A stretch of DNA of 64,000 nucleotides, taken from the NCBI GenBank assembly GCA_030144725.1, contig JASKMD010000004.1:7102329-7166328 (forward strand), read 5' to 3'. The translations under genes were made by a program, and so were the position numbers. The first letter of the stretch is position 1. Every line of letters begins with the position of its first letter. This stretch comes from Haematococcus lacustris (lineage: Eukaryota > Chlorophyta > Chlorophyceae > Chlamydomonadales > Haematococcaceae). Below are positions 44,401 through 54,953 of the stretch, in pieces. The notes under the pieces were generated by a model, which made no database searches, was not told the DNA's origin, and worked only from the letters and a program-made list of their open reading frames with translations.

Positions 44401-46265
44401 GAAGCAACACATGCTGGCCCGCCATGCGGTGTGGGCGTGCAAGCTGCTGGGGTTCCTGGCCTGTGATGGCCTCCCCCTGCAGCCCATGCAGGTCCGCCGG
44501 CGCCGGGAGTTGCAAGCAGCCATGCAAGCAGCCACTCCCGGCAGGCAACGCCACCTACGCAACCAGCTGCAGCGCTTGCAGCGCCCGCCTCATCGGGCGG
44601 CGTGGATGTCCCTCACTCCCCTCATCCTCCTCACCGCCAGCCCCCACCTCCACCCTGCCTTCCACCTCCTAGCCCTAGCCCGGGCCAAGCCAGGCGTGAG
44701 CGGCAACCTCCCAGAGGCTGGCCTGCCTGGCCTCCTACGGCGCATTGTGGCAGCCCTCCGCGGGTTGGGCTGCCCAGCAGACCTCACGCCGGAGCTGCCG
44801 CTGCCAGTTGGGCCAGCATGCAGCCATATCCCAGTGTGGGGCAACCCGTTGCTTGCCATGGAGGACGCCCAGCAGCCCCCTGCCCCCTTCCCACAGCAGG
44901 CGGGGGCTCAAGCTTTGCAGTGGGGTGGCAGAGTGGGCTACCACAGGCTTTCAAGAGCTGGCAGCCATCCCCTCCCTCACCAACCTCAGCAGCCTCCTCC
45001 ACCTCTGCCGGGTCACTCAGCCAGCGGGCCGGGGGGGCAGGGTGGGGTCCAGGGAGTGGCAGCGGGCGGTGTGGGGGGAGGAACAGGTTGCTAGGAGCAT
45101 AGCTGTGGCCGTTCGAGCCAATCCAGCCCGCTGCGCTACAGGCCTCTTCGCCATGTGGGCCCGCCTGCCCACCGGTTGGCAGCAAGAGGTGGCACGGCAA
45201 GCTCCCTTGCCAGCCCCAGCGGACCCCCAAGCTCTGCAAAGGGTGGCAGTAGCCATGGTGATGGACCGGCTAGGTTGGCTGCCTAAGGCCCCCCCCACGG
45301 GCAGGGCCCCAGCCCCCTCCCCTATCCCCATCCTTGAGGGTGCCACGGTCAAGTGCTTCACCCGGGTGCTCATGGAGCCGGTCACCATGCTGCGGGCGGA
45401 AGCCAACGCTCGGTTTGTCAAGGACGCTCTGGCCGGGATGTGGTCCCCTCCCCCTACACCTACCTCCGCCCCCCATCTACCACTCCCCTCCTCACCCCCC
45501 GCCACTCAAGCTCAAGGGGAGGCCTGGCTTGCCTCACGCGTCCCCACCCTATGGAAGCTACCCTGGCTGAACTCATCCAAGGAGGTCATGTGGCGGCTAG
45601 CAGTCAACGGGGTCCCTTGTGCGGGGGGTCTCAACATCGGCATGGCTTGCCCATGCGGCTGGGAGCCTACGCGAGATCCCTCTCTCCAAGGGCAGGCCAG
45701 GGCTGATGCTCAAGGCAGTGCCATGAGACGCCACACTTTCTGGGACTGCCCCCTAGCCTGTGCCGTAGTGCGCGAACTGCGCCGAGCCTTGCCCCCTGCT
45801 GTTCAACTCCACACTGCGCATGTCTGGCTGGCCATGTCACCTTGCACCACCCATGTCCACCAGGGGGTGTGGGATGTGGTCTGCTTGGCTGCATTGGGAG
45901 CCATGTGGCGCGGTCGGCGGGTATGGTGGGCACGGCAACTAGCTGCTAGGGACCATGCTGAAGCCCATGCCCTAAGACAAGCCTCCTTGGATGAGCTTTG
46001 GCATCTGGCTGACGCCCTACCTGATGCCACCCCTGCCTTGTCCCTACGTGACAGAGTGTGCCGCTATGTTGTAGGCGATTTCTGGTCTCAAGTGCAGGAC
46101 TTTGTTGCATTACACACCATCCCCCACAACTGGCCTACTGGGAACTCCATTCCTCACAATCACCCTTTCATTTGCACCCATGGTGACGGCCAAGCCAGGC
46201 AGCTACGCACCCACCTGCCTGACATTGGAGCCATAGAGGACATGCTACCAGTTGATTTGGACTGA
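41480..46265 (+). pseudogene. LINE ORF2: APE endonuclease and reverse transcriptase
   Basis: The first frame runs 41480-45094 (1204 residues) and the continuation is in another frame up to 46265. The N-terminal APE domain shows LRLATHNIQGF, VCVQETKLS, ILLGDMNMV and the catalytic SDHRPVVMH. The reverse transcriptase has YRPITLLNTDYRVLARVLNA, AFIDFAKAYDTI, GVRQGCPLSPSLYLF and the FADD box (MQFADDTEVF), then LGVHIHND. The C-terminal part has a Cys/His knuckle (CPCGW ... RRHTFWDCPLA). Compared with the older copy at 47.6 kb, there is one extra G in the run at 44922-44925, which shifts the frame. Apart from that single break the protein is intact, so retrotransposition in cis has probably been lost only recently. 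The enzyme would nick DNA and copy its own RNA. Confidence 0.88.
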
Positions 46266-46769
46266 GTTTGATCTAGCCTAGCCTGGCCGTTGGGGGTAGT
46301 TGCCTTGTCTTGTCTCCCGTGTCTAGCTGGGCCTCCTAGTAGGCAGGTGGTGGGGACGCTAAGGACGCCTTTAGAGCTTTGTGCCTTGTCCTTGCTGTTT
46401 GTCACCTAGTGTAGTCCGGGTAGCGTGTGGCAGGCCTGACAAGCGCCACTCCTACAATTTAGTCCCTGCGTTTGTCCCTGCGTTCTACCGACCTTGTCCG
46501 GTCGGGCTGAAATTTTGATAGATGGTAGTTTGCAGAAAATAAAACATTGTTTTCAGTAAAAATATTTTGAAAAAATCAAAGGCGGCTGCGCTGTGGCCCT
46601 GGGGCGTAGGTGCAGGGATAAGTGCAGGGATAGGTTGCGGGCCACAGCGCTAGACCTCCCCCTGTACCCCCTTTGTGCCCATGAGGGCTGCTTGCTCTGT
46701 GTGAGCGTGTGTTGCCCCAGACAGTGTGACGGTGGCCCTGCCACTGGTGCTGTAATGCCCCTCTCTGTG

Positions 46770-47201
46770 CTTTGCATGCTAGAGGTCTGGGGTTCAAACC
46801 CCCATGTCTCCAATGCTTTTTCCCGTGACCTTACTATGATCTTCTCCGCGCGCCGTCGAGATCTGCCTGGGCATGGCAAAAATTGACTCACACTAAGCTC
46901 GTCGACATTCACTAAGCTGGCCCGCCTGCACATGTAAGCCATGGCAAGGGGTCTAGCGGCATCTACGCTTGCCGTTAACCGCTTCCTGTTCCAGCCTCCC
47001 AAAAGCTAGTAGATAGGGGGGTCCCACCCGACAGTAGCATCCGCAGCCCCAAGCCCGGGGTCACAGGCCTGCTCATGTCCGCGCCCAGCAAGGGAGAGGA
47101 TTTGGCCTCCTGCCGTGGAAACAACACATGCTGGCCCGCCATGCGGTGTGAGCGTGCAAGCTGCTGGGGTTCCTGGCCTGCGATGGCCTGCCCCTGCAGC
47201 C
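46770..47201 (+). repeat. 432-bp direct repeat flanking LINE, right copy
   Basis: See 40656-41087. It begins with the 3' part of a tRNA-Ala (CTTTGCATGCTAGAGG onward); the 5' half of that tRNA is absent, so this copy is not a tRNA gene. Confidence 0.9.
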
Positions 47202-48640
47202 CTTGCAGGTCCGCTGACGCCAGGACATGCAAGCAACCATGCAAGCAGCCACTCCTGGCAGGCATCGCCACCTTCACAAGTAGCTACAGCGTTTGCAACA
47301 CCCACCTCATCGGGCGGCGTGGATGTGCCTTGGTTTGGGCGGCAACCTACCAGAGGCTGGCCTGCCTGGCCCCATACGGCGCATTGTGTCCGCACTCCGC
47401 GGTTTGGGTTGTCCAGCAGACCTCTCGCCGGAGCTGCCACTGCCAGTCGGGCCAGCATGTGGCCATATCCCGGTGTGGGGCACCTCCTAAGGGCACCTCC
47501 AAAGGGCAAGCCTCCAAAGAGCCCCTCCAAAGGGCACGGGTTGCCTAATTCAGCCAATGGAGGACGCCCAGCAGCCCCCTGCCCCCCTTCCACAGCATGC
47601 TGGGGCCCAAGCCTTGCACTGGGTGGCAGAGTGTGCAACCATAGGCTTTCAAGAAGTGGCGGCCATCCCCTCCCTCACCAACCTCAGCAGCCTCTGCCAC
47701 CTTTGCCGGGTCACTCAGCCAGCGGGCCGGGGGGGAAGGGTGGGGTCCAGGGAGTTGCAGCGGGTGGTGTGGGGGAAGGAACAGGTTGCAAGGAGCATAG
47801 CAGTGACCATACGAGCCAATCCAGCCCGCTGCGCTACAGGCTTCTTCGCCATGTGAGCCGCCTGCCCACCGTTTGGCAGGGTTAACCCGCCACTCAAGCT
47901 CAAGGGGAGGCATGGCTTGCCTCACGCCTCCCCACCCTGTGGAACCTACCCTGGCTGAACTCATCCAAGGAGGTCATGTGGCGGCTAGCAGTCAACGGGG
48001 TCCCTTGTGCAGGGGGGGTCTCAACATTGGCATGGCCTGCCCGTGCGGCTGGGTGGCGGTGCGGGATCCGTCACTCCAAGGGCAGGCCAAGGCTGATGCT
48101 CAAGGCAGTGCCATGAGGTGCCACACTTTCTGGAACTGCCCCTTAGCCTGTGCTGTAGTGCGCGAACTGCGCCGAGCCCTGCCCCTGCTGTTCACCTCCA
48201 CACTGCGCATGTCTGGCTGGCCATGTCACCCTGCACCACCCATGTCCATTAGGGGGTGTGGGGTGTGGTCTGCTTGGGAGCCATATGGCGTGGTTGGCGG
48301 GTATGGTGGGCACGGCAACAAGCTGCTAGGGACCATGCTGAAGCCCATGCTCTACGACAAACCTCCTTTGATGAGCTTTGGCATCTGGCTGACGCCCTAC
48401 CTGATGCCACCCCTGCCTTGTCGCTGTGTGACAGAGTGTACCGCTGTATTGTAGGCGACTTCTGGTTTCAAGTGTAGGATTTTGTTTCATTGCACACCAT
48501 TCCCCACAAGTGGCCTGCGGGGAAGTCCATTCCCCACAACCACCCATTCATCTGCACCCATGGTGATGGCCAAGTCAGGCAGCTACACCCCCCCTGCCTG
48601 AGATTGTAGCTATAAAGGACATGCTACCTGCTGGATTGAA
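46880..48640 (+). pseudogene. Older decayed LINE copy, ORF2 3' part
   Basis: Corresponds to about 44130-46260 of the younger LINE, with several internal deletions (for example between 47330 and 47340), an in-frame TGA and a small insertion of GGCACCTCC-type repeats near 47485-47535. The Cys/His knuckle region is still readable at 48030-48150. It continues from the right direct repeat without a break, so it was the pre-existing target of the younger insertion. Useful as a reference for the frame of the younger copy. Confidence 0.85.
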
Positions 48641-48940
48641 TTCCTTTTTTCCTTATTATTATTACCTGCTCCTAGTAATCTAATGAGCACCAATAATGTA
48701 CCATCTTTTATATATATCCACATGGCTTTACAGCAGCCCGGCTCAGCACAGTTGTTCCCCTTCTATTACTACAGGGCAGGGGCTGTGTTATCTGTAATAC
48801 GAAATGTTTGCATGCAGCAAGCATCCGGTACCACTACCTGATTCACTACCCCAACCCACTTGCGAAGGCCGGGCAATCTATGATGGCATGAAACACATGC
48901 ACTGATGTAGGCACACATATGCGGTGCACACATGCTACTG
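48641..48940. other. AT-rich spacer
   Basis: Contains ATT repeats and a TATATATA run near 48709. No gene seen. Confidence 0.5.
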
Positions 48941-49600
48941 TGCTACAGGCTGCTGGGCTTGGGCCTTGGGTGCTCGCTATCGCAGCTTCTTGAAGCCCAG
49001 TGCTGGGTACTCCTTGCCATGGGCCGGAAGCCTTCCTCGGTGTTGCCACCTGCACAGCTCCAGTGGGCGCCACTTGCTCTCCCCTGCCCGTTGGAGGTCG
49101 AGGGCTGCGTTGCAGTCCCTGTCCACCCATTCGCCAAGGTTCCCAGGGGTAGCCTGGCCCGGCCAAGGTCACCACATGAGCCCCCGCACTGGCGCCTCAA
49201 ACCGCTTGCTCCAGGCTGACCGCAACAAGCGGTCCTGCACCTGTCCCGGCTTGGGCTTCCAGCCTTTAGGCCTGGTGGGCTTGCTGCTGTCCAGCTCCTC
49301 CTCACAGGGCTGGGGGCTGTTCAAGATTGAGCTGACCCTGTTGGTGCGGAACTCATCCACAGTCACTACCTTGCCTGGCACCCTGTCGGTTGGCTTGCCG
49401 CTGTTGGGCTACTAACACATTCCACTACCTTGCGGCAGGCCTGCAGCACAGCCTTGGCCCCCCACCCACCTCGCGTGCCAATGCCTGCGTTGCCAAAGAA
49501 CACCACCAGCTGCTTGCGGGTCCCCCACTCCTGCTGGGACACGCTGGCTGCCTCCTCCTCCAGCTGCATGGCACACCAGGCACACAAAGCGCATGACATA
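48941..49600 (-). pseudogene. Fanzor/TnpB nuclease pseudogene (RuvC-II and III)
   Basis: The best preserved nuclease core in the window. On the minus strand, 5' to 3', it reads RKQLVVFFGNAGIGTRGGWG, a Cys-containing helix, then after a one-base frameshift near 49400 GKVVTVDEFRTNRVSSILN. In that segment the Glu of VDEFRT is the expected RuvC-II residue. It goes on with RPKGWKPKPGQVQDRLLRS and APVRGLMW, then a TGA. Without a further shift it continues EWVDRDCNAALDLQRAGES, where the DRD at about 49115-49123 is RuvC-III. It ends KWRPLELCRW ... GKEYPALGFKKLR and a TAG. These motifs and their order are those of Fanzor/TnpB proteins, which are RNA-guided DNA endonucleases carried by transposons. RuvC-I and the N-terminus are missing. 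No copy of the 64-nt hairpin is found beside it, so it is a separate subfamily. Confidence 0.72.
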
Positions 49601-49736
49601 CTATATACTTCCCCGACTTACATTGGCAACAGTTACATTGGCAACTTTACACAGCGCATCACTGTTAAAGTCGGTGCACACCAAACCAAGCTTCATAGTC
49701 CTGGTCCCCACACCCAACATTTCAACTTAGGGCTGC

Positions 49737-51571
49737 ATGGAAGTGTTTGAACCCAGACTGGAACAAAGTGCTGACGAGCAAGTCTCAACAGACCCCACGT
49801 TTGCAGTTATGGCGCTGTCAGAATTGGTGAAGGAAGGGGCCAGGTTTTACGAGGGCTTTGCGAAGTCATTTCTCACGATCCTTATTAGCGAGATTGGCGA
49901 CAAGACGTTCTTCATCGCGGCGGTGATGGCAATGCGGAATCCTCGAACCACTGTAAGCCGGCAGCGGTCAAGTTCAGATGCAAGTCCGGCTGCGGACAGC
50001 GAATGTGTTGCACGCCACAGGTGTTTGTGGGCGCTCTGGGGGCTCTGGCGGTCATGACAGCGCTGTCCGCAGCGCTCGGGTGGGCTGCCCCAAATTTGGT
50101 GATTGCCTGCGGGGCTTGCGCTTCGCACGTCGTCCCCCTTTGCCCGTGAAAAGTTGTGGGCAAATTGTATTATGCTTACCTGGGTGTTGTGCTCACCTGC
50201 AGATCTCTAAGACGTACACGCACTACGCAGCAACCGCCTTGTTCTTTTTCTTTGGGCTGCGTAGCTTGTACGATGCTTTCATTAAGGCTAACGACGTGAG
50301 CCCACGTGCCTCAGCTGGCTGAGAGCTGAGCCGAGGGCTGAGCCCCGGTCTTCCTTTGTTGCAGGGGGAGGAGAGCGAGCTTGCAGCAGTGGAAGCAGAG
50401 CTTTCCGATCATGGCAAGAGCAGGCCAGCCAAGGACAGCAAAGACAGCAGTATGGTGACACGCATGCTGTCTTTGGTCTTCAGTCAAATCTTCCTGAAGA
50501 GCTTCACCCTCACCTTCTTGGCAGAATGGGGGGACAGGAGTCAGATCGCGACTATTGGGTGCGTGGAGCAGTGGATGTTTTGGGCACACAGGCAGACCTC
50601 ATGTGCGGACAGGTGACCTCCACCCTGCACACTTCAGCCCAGCATGTTGCTGAGCTGCCAACCCACCAGCTTACAGCAGCAGCCTGTTTACCAGGCAGCT
50701 TTGCCAGCGTGCAGCACTGGTGCTGTTGGGGGGATGCATGCAGCCTGGAGGCCCACACCCCCTCCTCGCCACCCCCATCACCACCCTTGCATGGCATGTG
50801 CCAGTCTGTGGCATGGAAGCCACCAGGGTCATGGCAGTGCAGCCTGCTCGAGGGGCAGACATTGTAGGAGGGACCTTGCCAGCCTGCCTGCTGCTGGCTG
50901 GCTGCAGGCTGGCTGCCAGTGAGGACCCTGTGGGGGTCACCCTGGGCGGCATACTGGGTCATGCTGTGTGCACAGGCGCCGCAGTGTTAGGGGGCCGTCA
51001 CCTCGCCACACACATCAACGAGAAGGGTGTGCAGGCAAGTCAACCTGGCAGGCCTGGGCAAGGGTTAGGGTTAGGGTGGGGTGCAGCATAATGCAGGTGC
51101 AGCATGACAAGGCGCACGACTCAAGTGCAACCAAGTCTGTCCCTGACACTTGCAGCACTTGTGCTGTGCCTGTGCTTCAGCCCGTTCATGGTTGCTCAGC
51201 TGGCACAGCAGCTACAGGGAGGCCCCCCTGCAGTCCCATGCAGGGACCCTTCTCTACCACATGCTTGCACGGCGGTGTGGAGTGAGGCACAGGCACTGTG
51301 TGACTGGCTTTGCTGTTGGTTGGGCTGGGGAGTGGCCAGGATTGGGCGCAAAGCTGCACTCACCGCTGATGCTTTGCTGCCTTTGTTTTGCCGGCTGTCG
51401 CCACCATTGCCTCCCAGCACTGATGCCTGCTGCATGACCTGCTGCATGTGCCGAGGTGGTCAAACCACCTTGCACCACCTGCTGTGGCTGCTGCTGTTAT
51501 CGCAGATTTGTGGCGGTCTGCTGTTCCTAGCTTTTGGAGCGCACTCCCTGTACACTGGGCCAGAGGCCTAG
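49737..51571 (+). CDS. GDT1/UPF0016 (TMEM165-like) membrane transporter
   Basis: Six exons: 49737-49952, 50021-50098, 50203-50295, 50365-50558, 50908-51034, 51506-51571. They are all in phase and give about 257 residues. An alternative ATG at 49809 would remove 24 residues of a polar leader. Two copies of the family signature E-x-G-D-K/R-S/T are present: ISEIGDKTFFIAAVMAM in the first half and LAEWGDRSQIATIG in the second. Hydrophobic segments surround both, as expected for six membrane helices (VFVGALGALAVMTALSAALG, TALFFFFGLRSLYDAF, GHAVCTGAAVLGGRHLAT, GGLLFLAFGAHSLY). A charged loop separates the halves. The family exchanges Mn or Ca for protons in Golgi, ER or plastid membranes. The short leader argues for the endomembrane type. 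Intron 5 uses a GC donor (CAG|GCAAGT). Confidence 0.93.
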
Positions 51572-53075
51572 TCAGGGGCCAGGTGCCAGCACTGGGCTGA
51601 GCAGCTGCAGCTGGAGCTCGGACCATACTAACCCTACACCCACAGCAGCAGCAGCAGTGAAAAGCATCCCTGACCAGCCCAGGGTGAGGCGCGTCCCAGG
51701 GTGGGCCACAGCAGCAGGCCTGGCCACAGGTCAGCCAGGAGGTGTGGACGCAAGGCCACAATGGGCCATGGCACTGCTGCCACTGCCCAACTGGCACCAA
51801 GCACCACACAGGCTGTTTGAGCAGAGCAGGGTGAGGGTTAGTAAAAGAAGACCACTCAGGCAGAGCCAGCGTGTATTCAGGGAGGAGGTACCGCCTGCAG
51901 GGGGCACGACCTGCTCCCGCCCCTAATGGGGGAAAAGCAAGGTGGGGCATGGTGGCGGGTGACGGCTCATGGGAAAGTGTCTGACGGCTCAGGTCGCCAG
52001 CTGTGCCCCATCAGCCCCCACCTCCAACTGTGCGGCGTAGACGTCGCCTGGATGCTGCTGCTGGCACTTACAGCCACCTACAGCCACCTCTGGCCTTGCA
52101 GGCTTGGACACACTCAGGGAGGGTGCGGCAGTGAGGCTAGGTCAGGGTCAGGGGAGGGAGGCTGCAGCTATGTTGGTGTCGGTGTGTGGGTATACACCGC
52201 TGAGCCACCAGTCTGGTAGGGCTGCTGAGCATGGCTATAAGGACAGGTTTGCCTGTCATGAGTGGGTCAGCTGTGCTTCCAGCAGCTGCTGGCCATACAC
52301 CCTAAAAAGGGGTGTAGGGTCGCGGCACTGCATTGAGCAAGAGTGACCCAGGCAATGGTGGGTGTGGTGCAGACCAGGCAGCCCTGGCAGCCTGGCAGTC
52401 GCCCGTAGACAGGCAAGCAGCCAGCTCTGCCTCTCCCACTCCCCTGTTACCACCCACCCACCCACCCACCCACTCAACACCGACATCCCTGCAGGTGGGT
52501 GGGTGGGCTGCCCCTCGCCCTTGCTCAGCAGGCCCTGGCTGCCTCCTGGGTGTGTGCCACAGCAGGCCCGCCAGGGCTCACCCAGCTCTGCCGTCACCAG
52601 CCACGAGCCCTGGCTAGGTCTTGAGGCGCTCAGGGTGTGCTGAAGCTGAGAGATGAGGCAGTAGCATCTGGCTGACATTGCACCACATGTCTAGAATTGA
52701 GTGCAAGGGTTGCCAGGTCGCCCTGGACACACCTTGGCTTCAGCCTGAGGCCCTCTGGGGGACCGGGCACCTAGGTCGAGGGGTTGGGCGCTTCTGGACT
52801 TCGGTTTCGGTTTGAATTCGGCAACCGTGGCATGACGCGACAAGGGCCTGTGGTGACCGAGATGCTGGTTACAGGTCCCGGGGCAACGACATGACGTCGA
52901 GGACGGGGAAAGGGCAGGGAGGGCAGGGAGGAGAGAGATACAGCAGACAGGTACAGACATTGAAGATGTTCATAAGATCTTCATTTGGCGTAATATGTAC
53001 TATTGAGGGAGTTGAGAGGGTTTGGCTGTTTCGAGGTGTGGGCAGTGCTGTGACACCTGGCTGGAACGTTCTTAA
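51572..53075. other. Intergenic, no gene recognised
   Basis: Downstream of the GDT1 gene. Short open frames are GC-driven and lack family signatures. It includes a CCCA/CCAC run at 52450-52472 and its complement GGTGGGTGGG at 52496-52507, which could form a hairpin. Confidence 0.4.
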
Positions 53076-53235
53076 ACGATACGCATGGCTGCGACGTCAA
53101 ATGCATCTGTCAAATGCATCTGATCATCACTCCATGAATCTCTCGGGAAATGGAGATCCCAGGCCTGGGCTGCAAGCGGCTGCGAGACAAGCCACCCAAG
53201 GCCCAGCAGCAGCAGCAACAGCAGCAGCAGCAACA

Positions 53236-54504
53236 GGTCACCCCGGCCATTGGCCATGCCAATCCGTGCCAGGCCTGCGCATCGCACCACGCCCTAGTGG
53301 AGGATAGCGAAGGCTATCGCGGTAACTCGCGCGCGCTAAAACTCGCGTTTTAGACTGAAGCCTTGTACTTGATCACCGCCCGCCATTCCCGCGGACTGTG
53401 AACATGGTCGCTCGCTGCAGCCTGGGGCTCAACGGGGTGCCACCGTACGTGGGTCGCAGGTCGAAGCGCAAGATTCCCTGGGTTGGGTCGGGACCCCTCA
53501 TGGCCCGGGCCCTTCCTGACACCTGGAGCGAGACCTGCCTAACCCTCCCTCCAAGCAAGCAGAGCATCTCACTAAGGTGTCAGCAGCACCGTGCGTGGAC
53601 TTTGTTTCGCTACCGTGCACTCTGCTGAAGCCTAGACCCCATCATTCCGGGGTATTTGTCAAGCCCTTGAATCTTTCGGCCAATGGTCCTTTCCGCGTGC
53701 TTCCTTAGCTGGGGGGGTCTATATTCCGGGTTGTGCTCCAGGCATACTCCATCACCTTGTGTGGTACACACAATGACAAAATGTGGCAGCGGGTGAATGT
53801 GGCATGGGCCGATCTCATCACAGGGGCGATTGGCGGCGTCCTTGAGCACAACCCGGATGGGTTAGACCCTGTGCCGCCTCTAGGCGCCGTCATCGCTGCA
53901 TTTCTCGCACTGTACGCGAAACTCAAGCTGAAATTGCGATGGGCCATCCTGGACCCCGACGCCGCGCTGCCCTGGCACGCGAACATGCGATACGTGCCAA
54001 GCTGGTAAGTAGTGGCAGTGGCAGTGGCGGACACCTCCATCTATATTTCGATTGAAACCAGCAGCACCAACTGAGCCAGAATAGCACGAACTGAGCCGAT
54101 AAAGCCGATTAAGGCAATGGCAAAAAAATTGACAGTGCCATGCGCCCAACTTGCACAGTTTCAGCTAAGCGTGGCGTGACTCAGTCTCGTGGTGTAATGA
54201 CACGGCTCGGTAGCATGGCGCACTGCGATGGCCTACTCCGCAGTACTGCGAGGCTGCCTCCATGGTGCGAACTTTGCTACGGACGCCACGGAGCGCCTCG
54301 CCACCCTGCTCTTGTAGGTGGGTCGCTGCTTGTTTGCGCTATCTCAAGTTTCGACCTGGTGGCGGGCGGTGATCAAGTACTTCAGTCTAAAACGCGAGTT
54401 TTAGCGCGCGCGAGTTACCGCGATAGCCTTCGCTATCCTCCACTAGGGCGTGGTGCGATGCGCAGGCCTGGCACGGATTGGCATGGCCAATGGCCGGGGT
54501 GACC
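53236..54504. mobile_element. 1269-bp DNA transposon with 145-150-bp inverted repeats
   Basis: Terminal inverted repeats 53236-53385 and 54360-54504 begin GGTCACCCCGGCC and are nearly identical apart from a 5-bp insertion near 53361. They contain inner palindromes (GATAGCGAAGGCTATC, CTAAAACTCGCGTTTTAG). A possible 4-bp AACA duplication flanks it, but the site lies in a CAG/CAA repeat, so this is uncertain. There is no transposase; superfamily unknown. Inside, 53733-54005 is open and ends at a good GTAAGT donor, perhaps a captured host exon. Confidence 0.88.
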
Positions 54505-54515
54505 AACAACGGTGG

Positions 54516-54784
54516 TGTGTGCCCCCCCATTTGAGCTGCTATTAGCTTACAATCAGTGTATGCTTTTTATGCCAAATCTACACGATAGCCCTAACGGGTC
54601 AGGCAATAGTGTAGGTGGTAGGCACTCGTGCACCATGTCCATGTGCATTGGGTAATCTCCACACAGCCCATTAACACCATCTGAGTCGGGCCACTAGTGG
54701 TCCCTAGTATTCCCGCTGGCGGCCGCTAGTGGCCACTGCTGGTCCGGCTCAAATGGAGGCCCTAGTGAGGGACGAGGGGGCTGT
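54516..54784 (+). repeat. Shared 3' module, copy C
   Basis: Highly similar to 26240-26509. Similarity stops at CTGTT near 54784, giving a good estimate of the element's right end. Confidence 0.85.
54685..54748 (+). ncRNA. Candidate hairpin RNA or element end, copy C
   Basis: Same 64-nt fold as 1341-1404. The A-to-G change in the 3' arm keeps pairing as U-G. Confidence 0.4.
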
Positions 54785-54953
54785 TTCGAGAGGTAAATGT
54801 CGCGAAGGGTTGCACTCGGTGGCGAAAAGGGTAGATCTGGCTTTCCCACTCGACTATAAGCAATGTCATAACCTGACAACCTGCACAGGAAGCATATTGT
54901 GGTTCGCATCCTCCATCGCAGACACTACAAGCCAGCCAGGTTTAAACGCCTTG

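Larger units (their letters stand above)
41088..46769 (+). mobile_element. Non-LTR retrotransposon (LINE), nearly complete
   Basis: Lies exactly between the two 432-bp direct repeats. It is 5'-truncated within ORF1. The order is the ORF1 end (41088-41498), ORF2 (41480-46265, one frameshift), a 3' UTR with an A-rich stretch (AAAATAAAACATTG near 46538) and about 200 bp more up to the repeat. APE-type endonuclease plus reverse transcriptase and a C-terminal Cys/His knuckle place it near the L1 group of plant and algal LINEs. The clade is inferred from domain order only. Confidence 0.85.
53076..54784 (+). mobile_element. Short Fanzor-derived element, copy C, interrupted
   Basis: The left end 53076-53101 matches copy A. 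53150-53235 encodes the C-terminal tail (PGLGCKRLRDKPPKAQQQ in one frame), as in copy B. The shared 3' module resumes at 54516-54784. Without the 1269-bp transposon inside it, the element is only about 440 bp, so it was already an internal-deletion derivative when hit. Confidence 0.7.

Noticed and set aside
46770..46812. Third tRNA-Ala gene
   Set aside because: Only the 3' part from the anticodon loop onward is present; the acceptor 5' strand and D-arm are missing.
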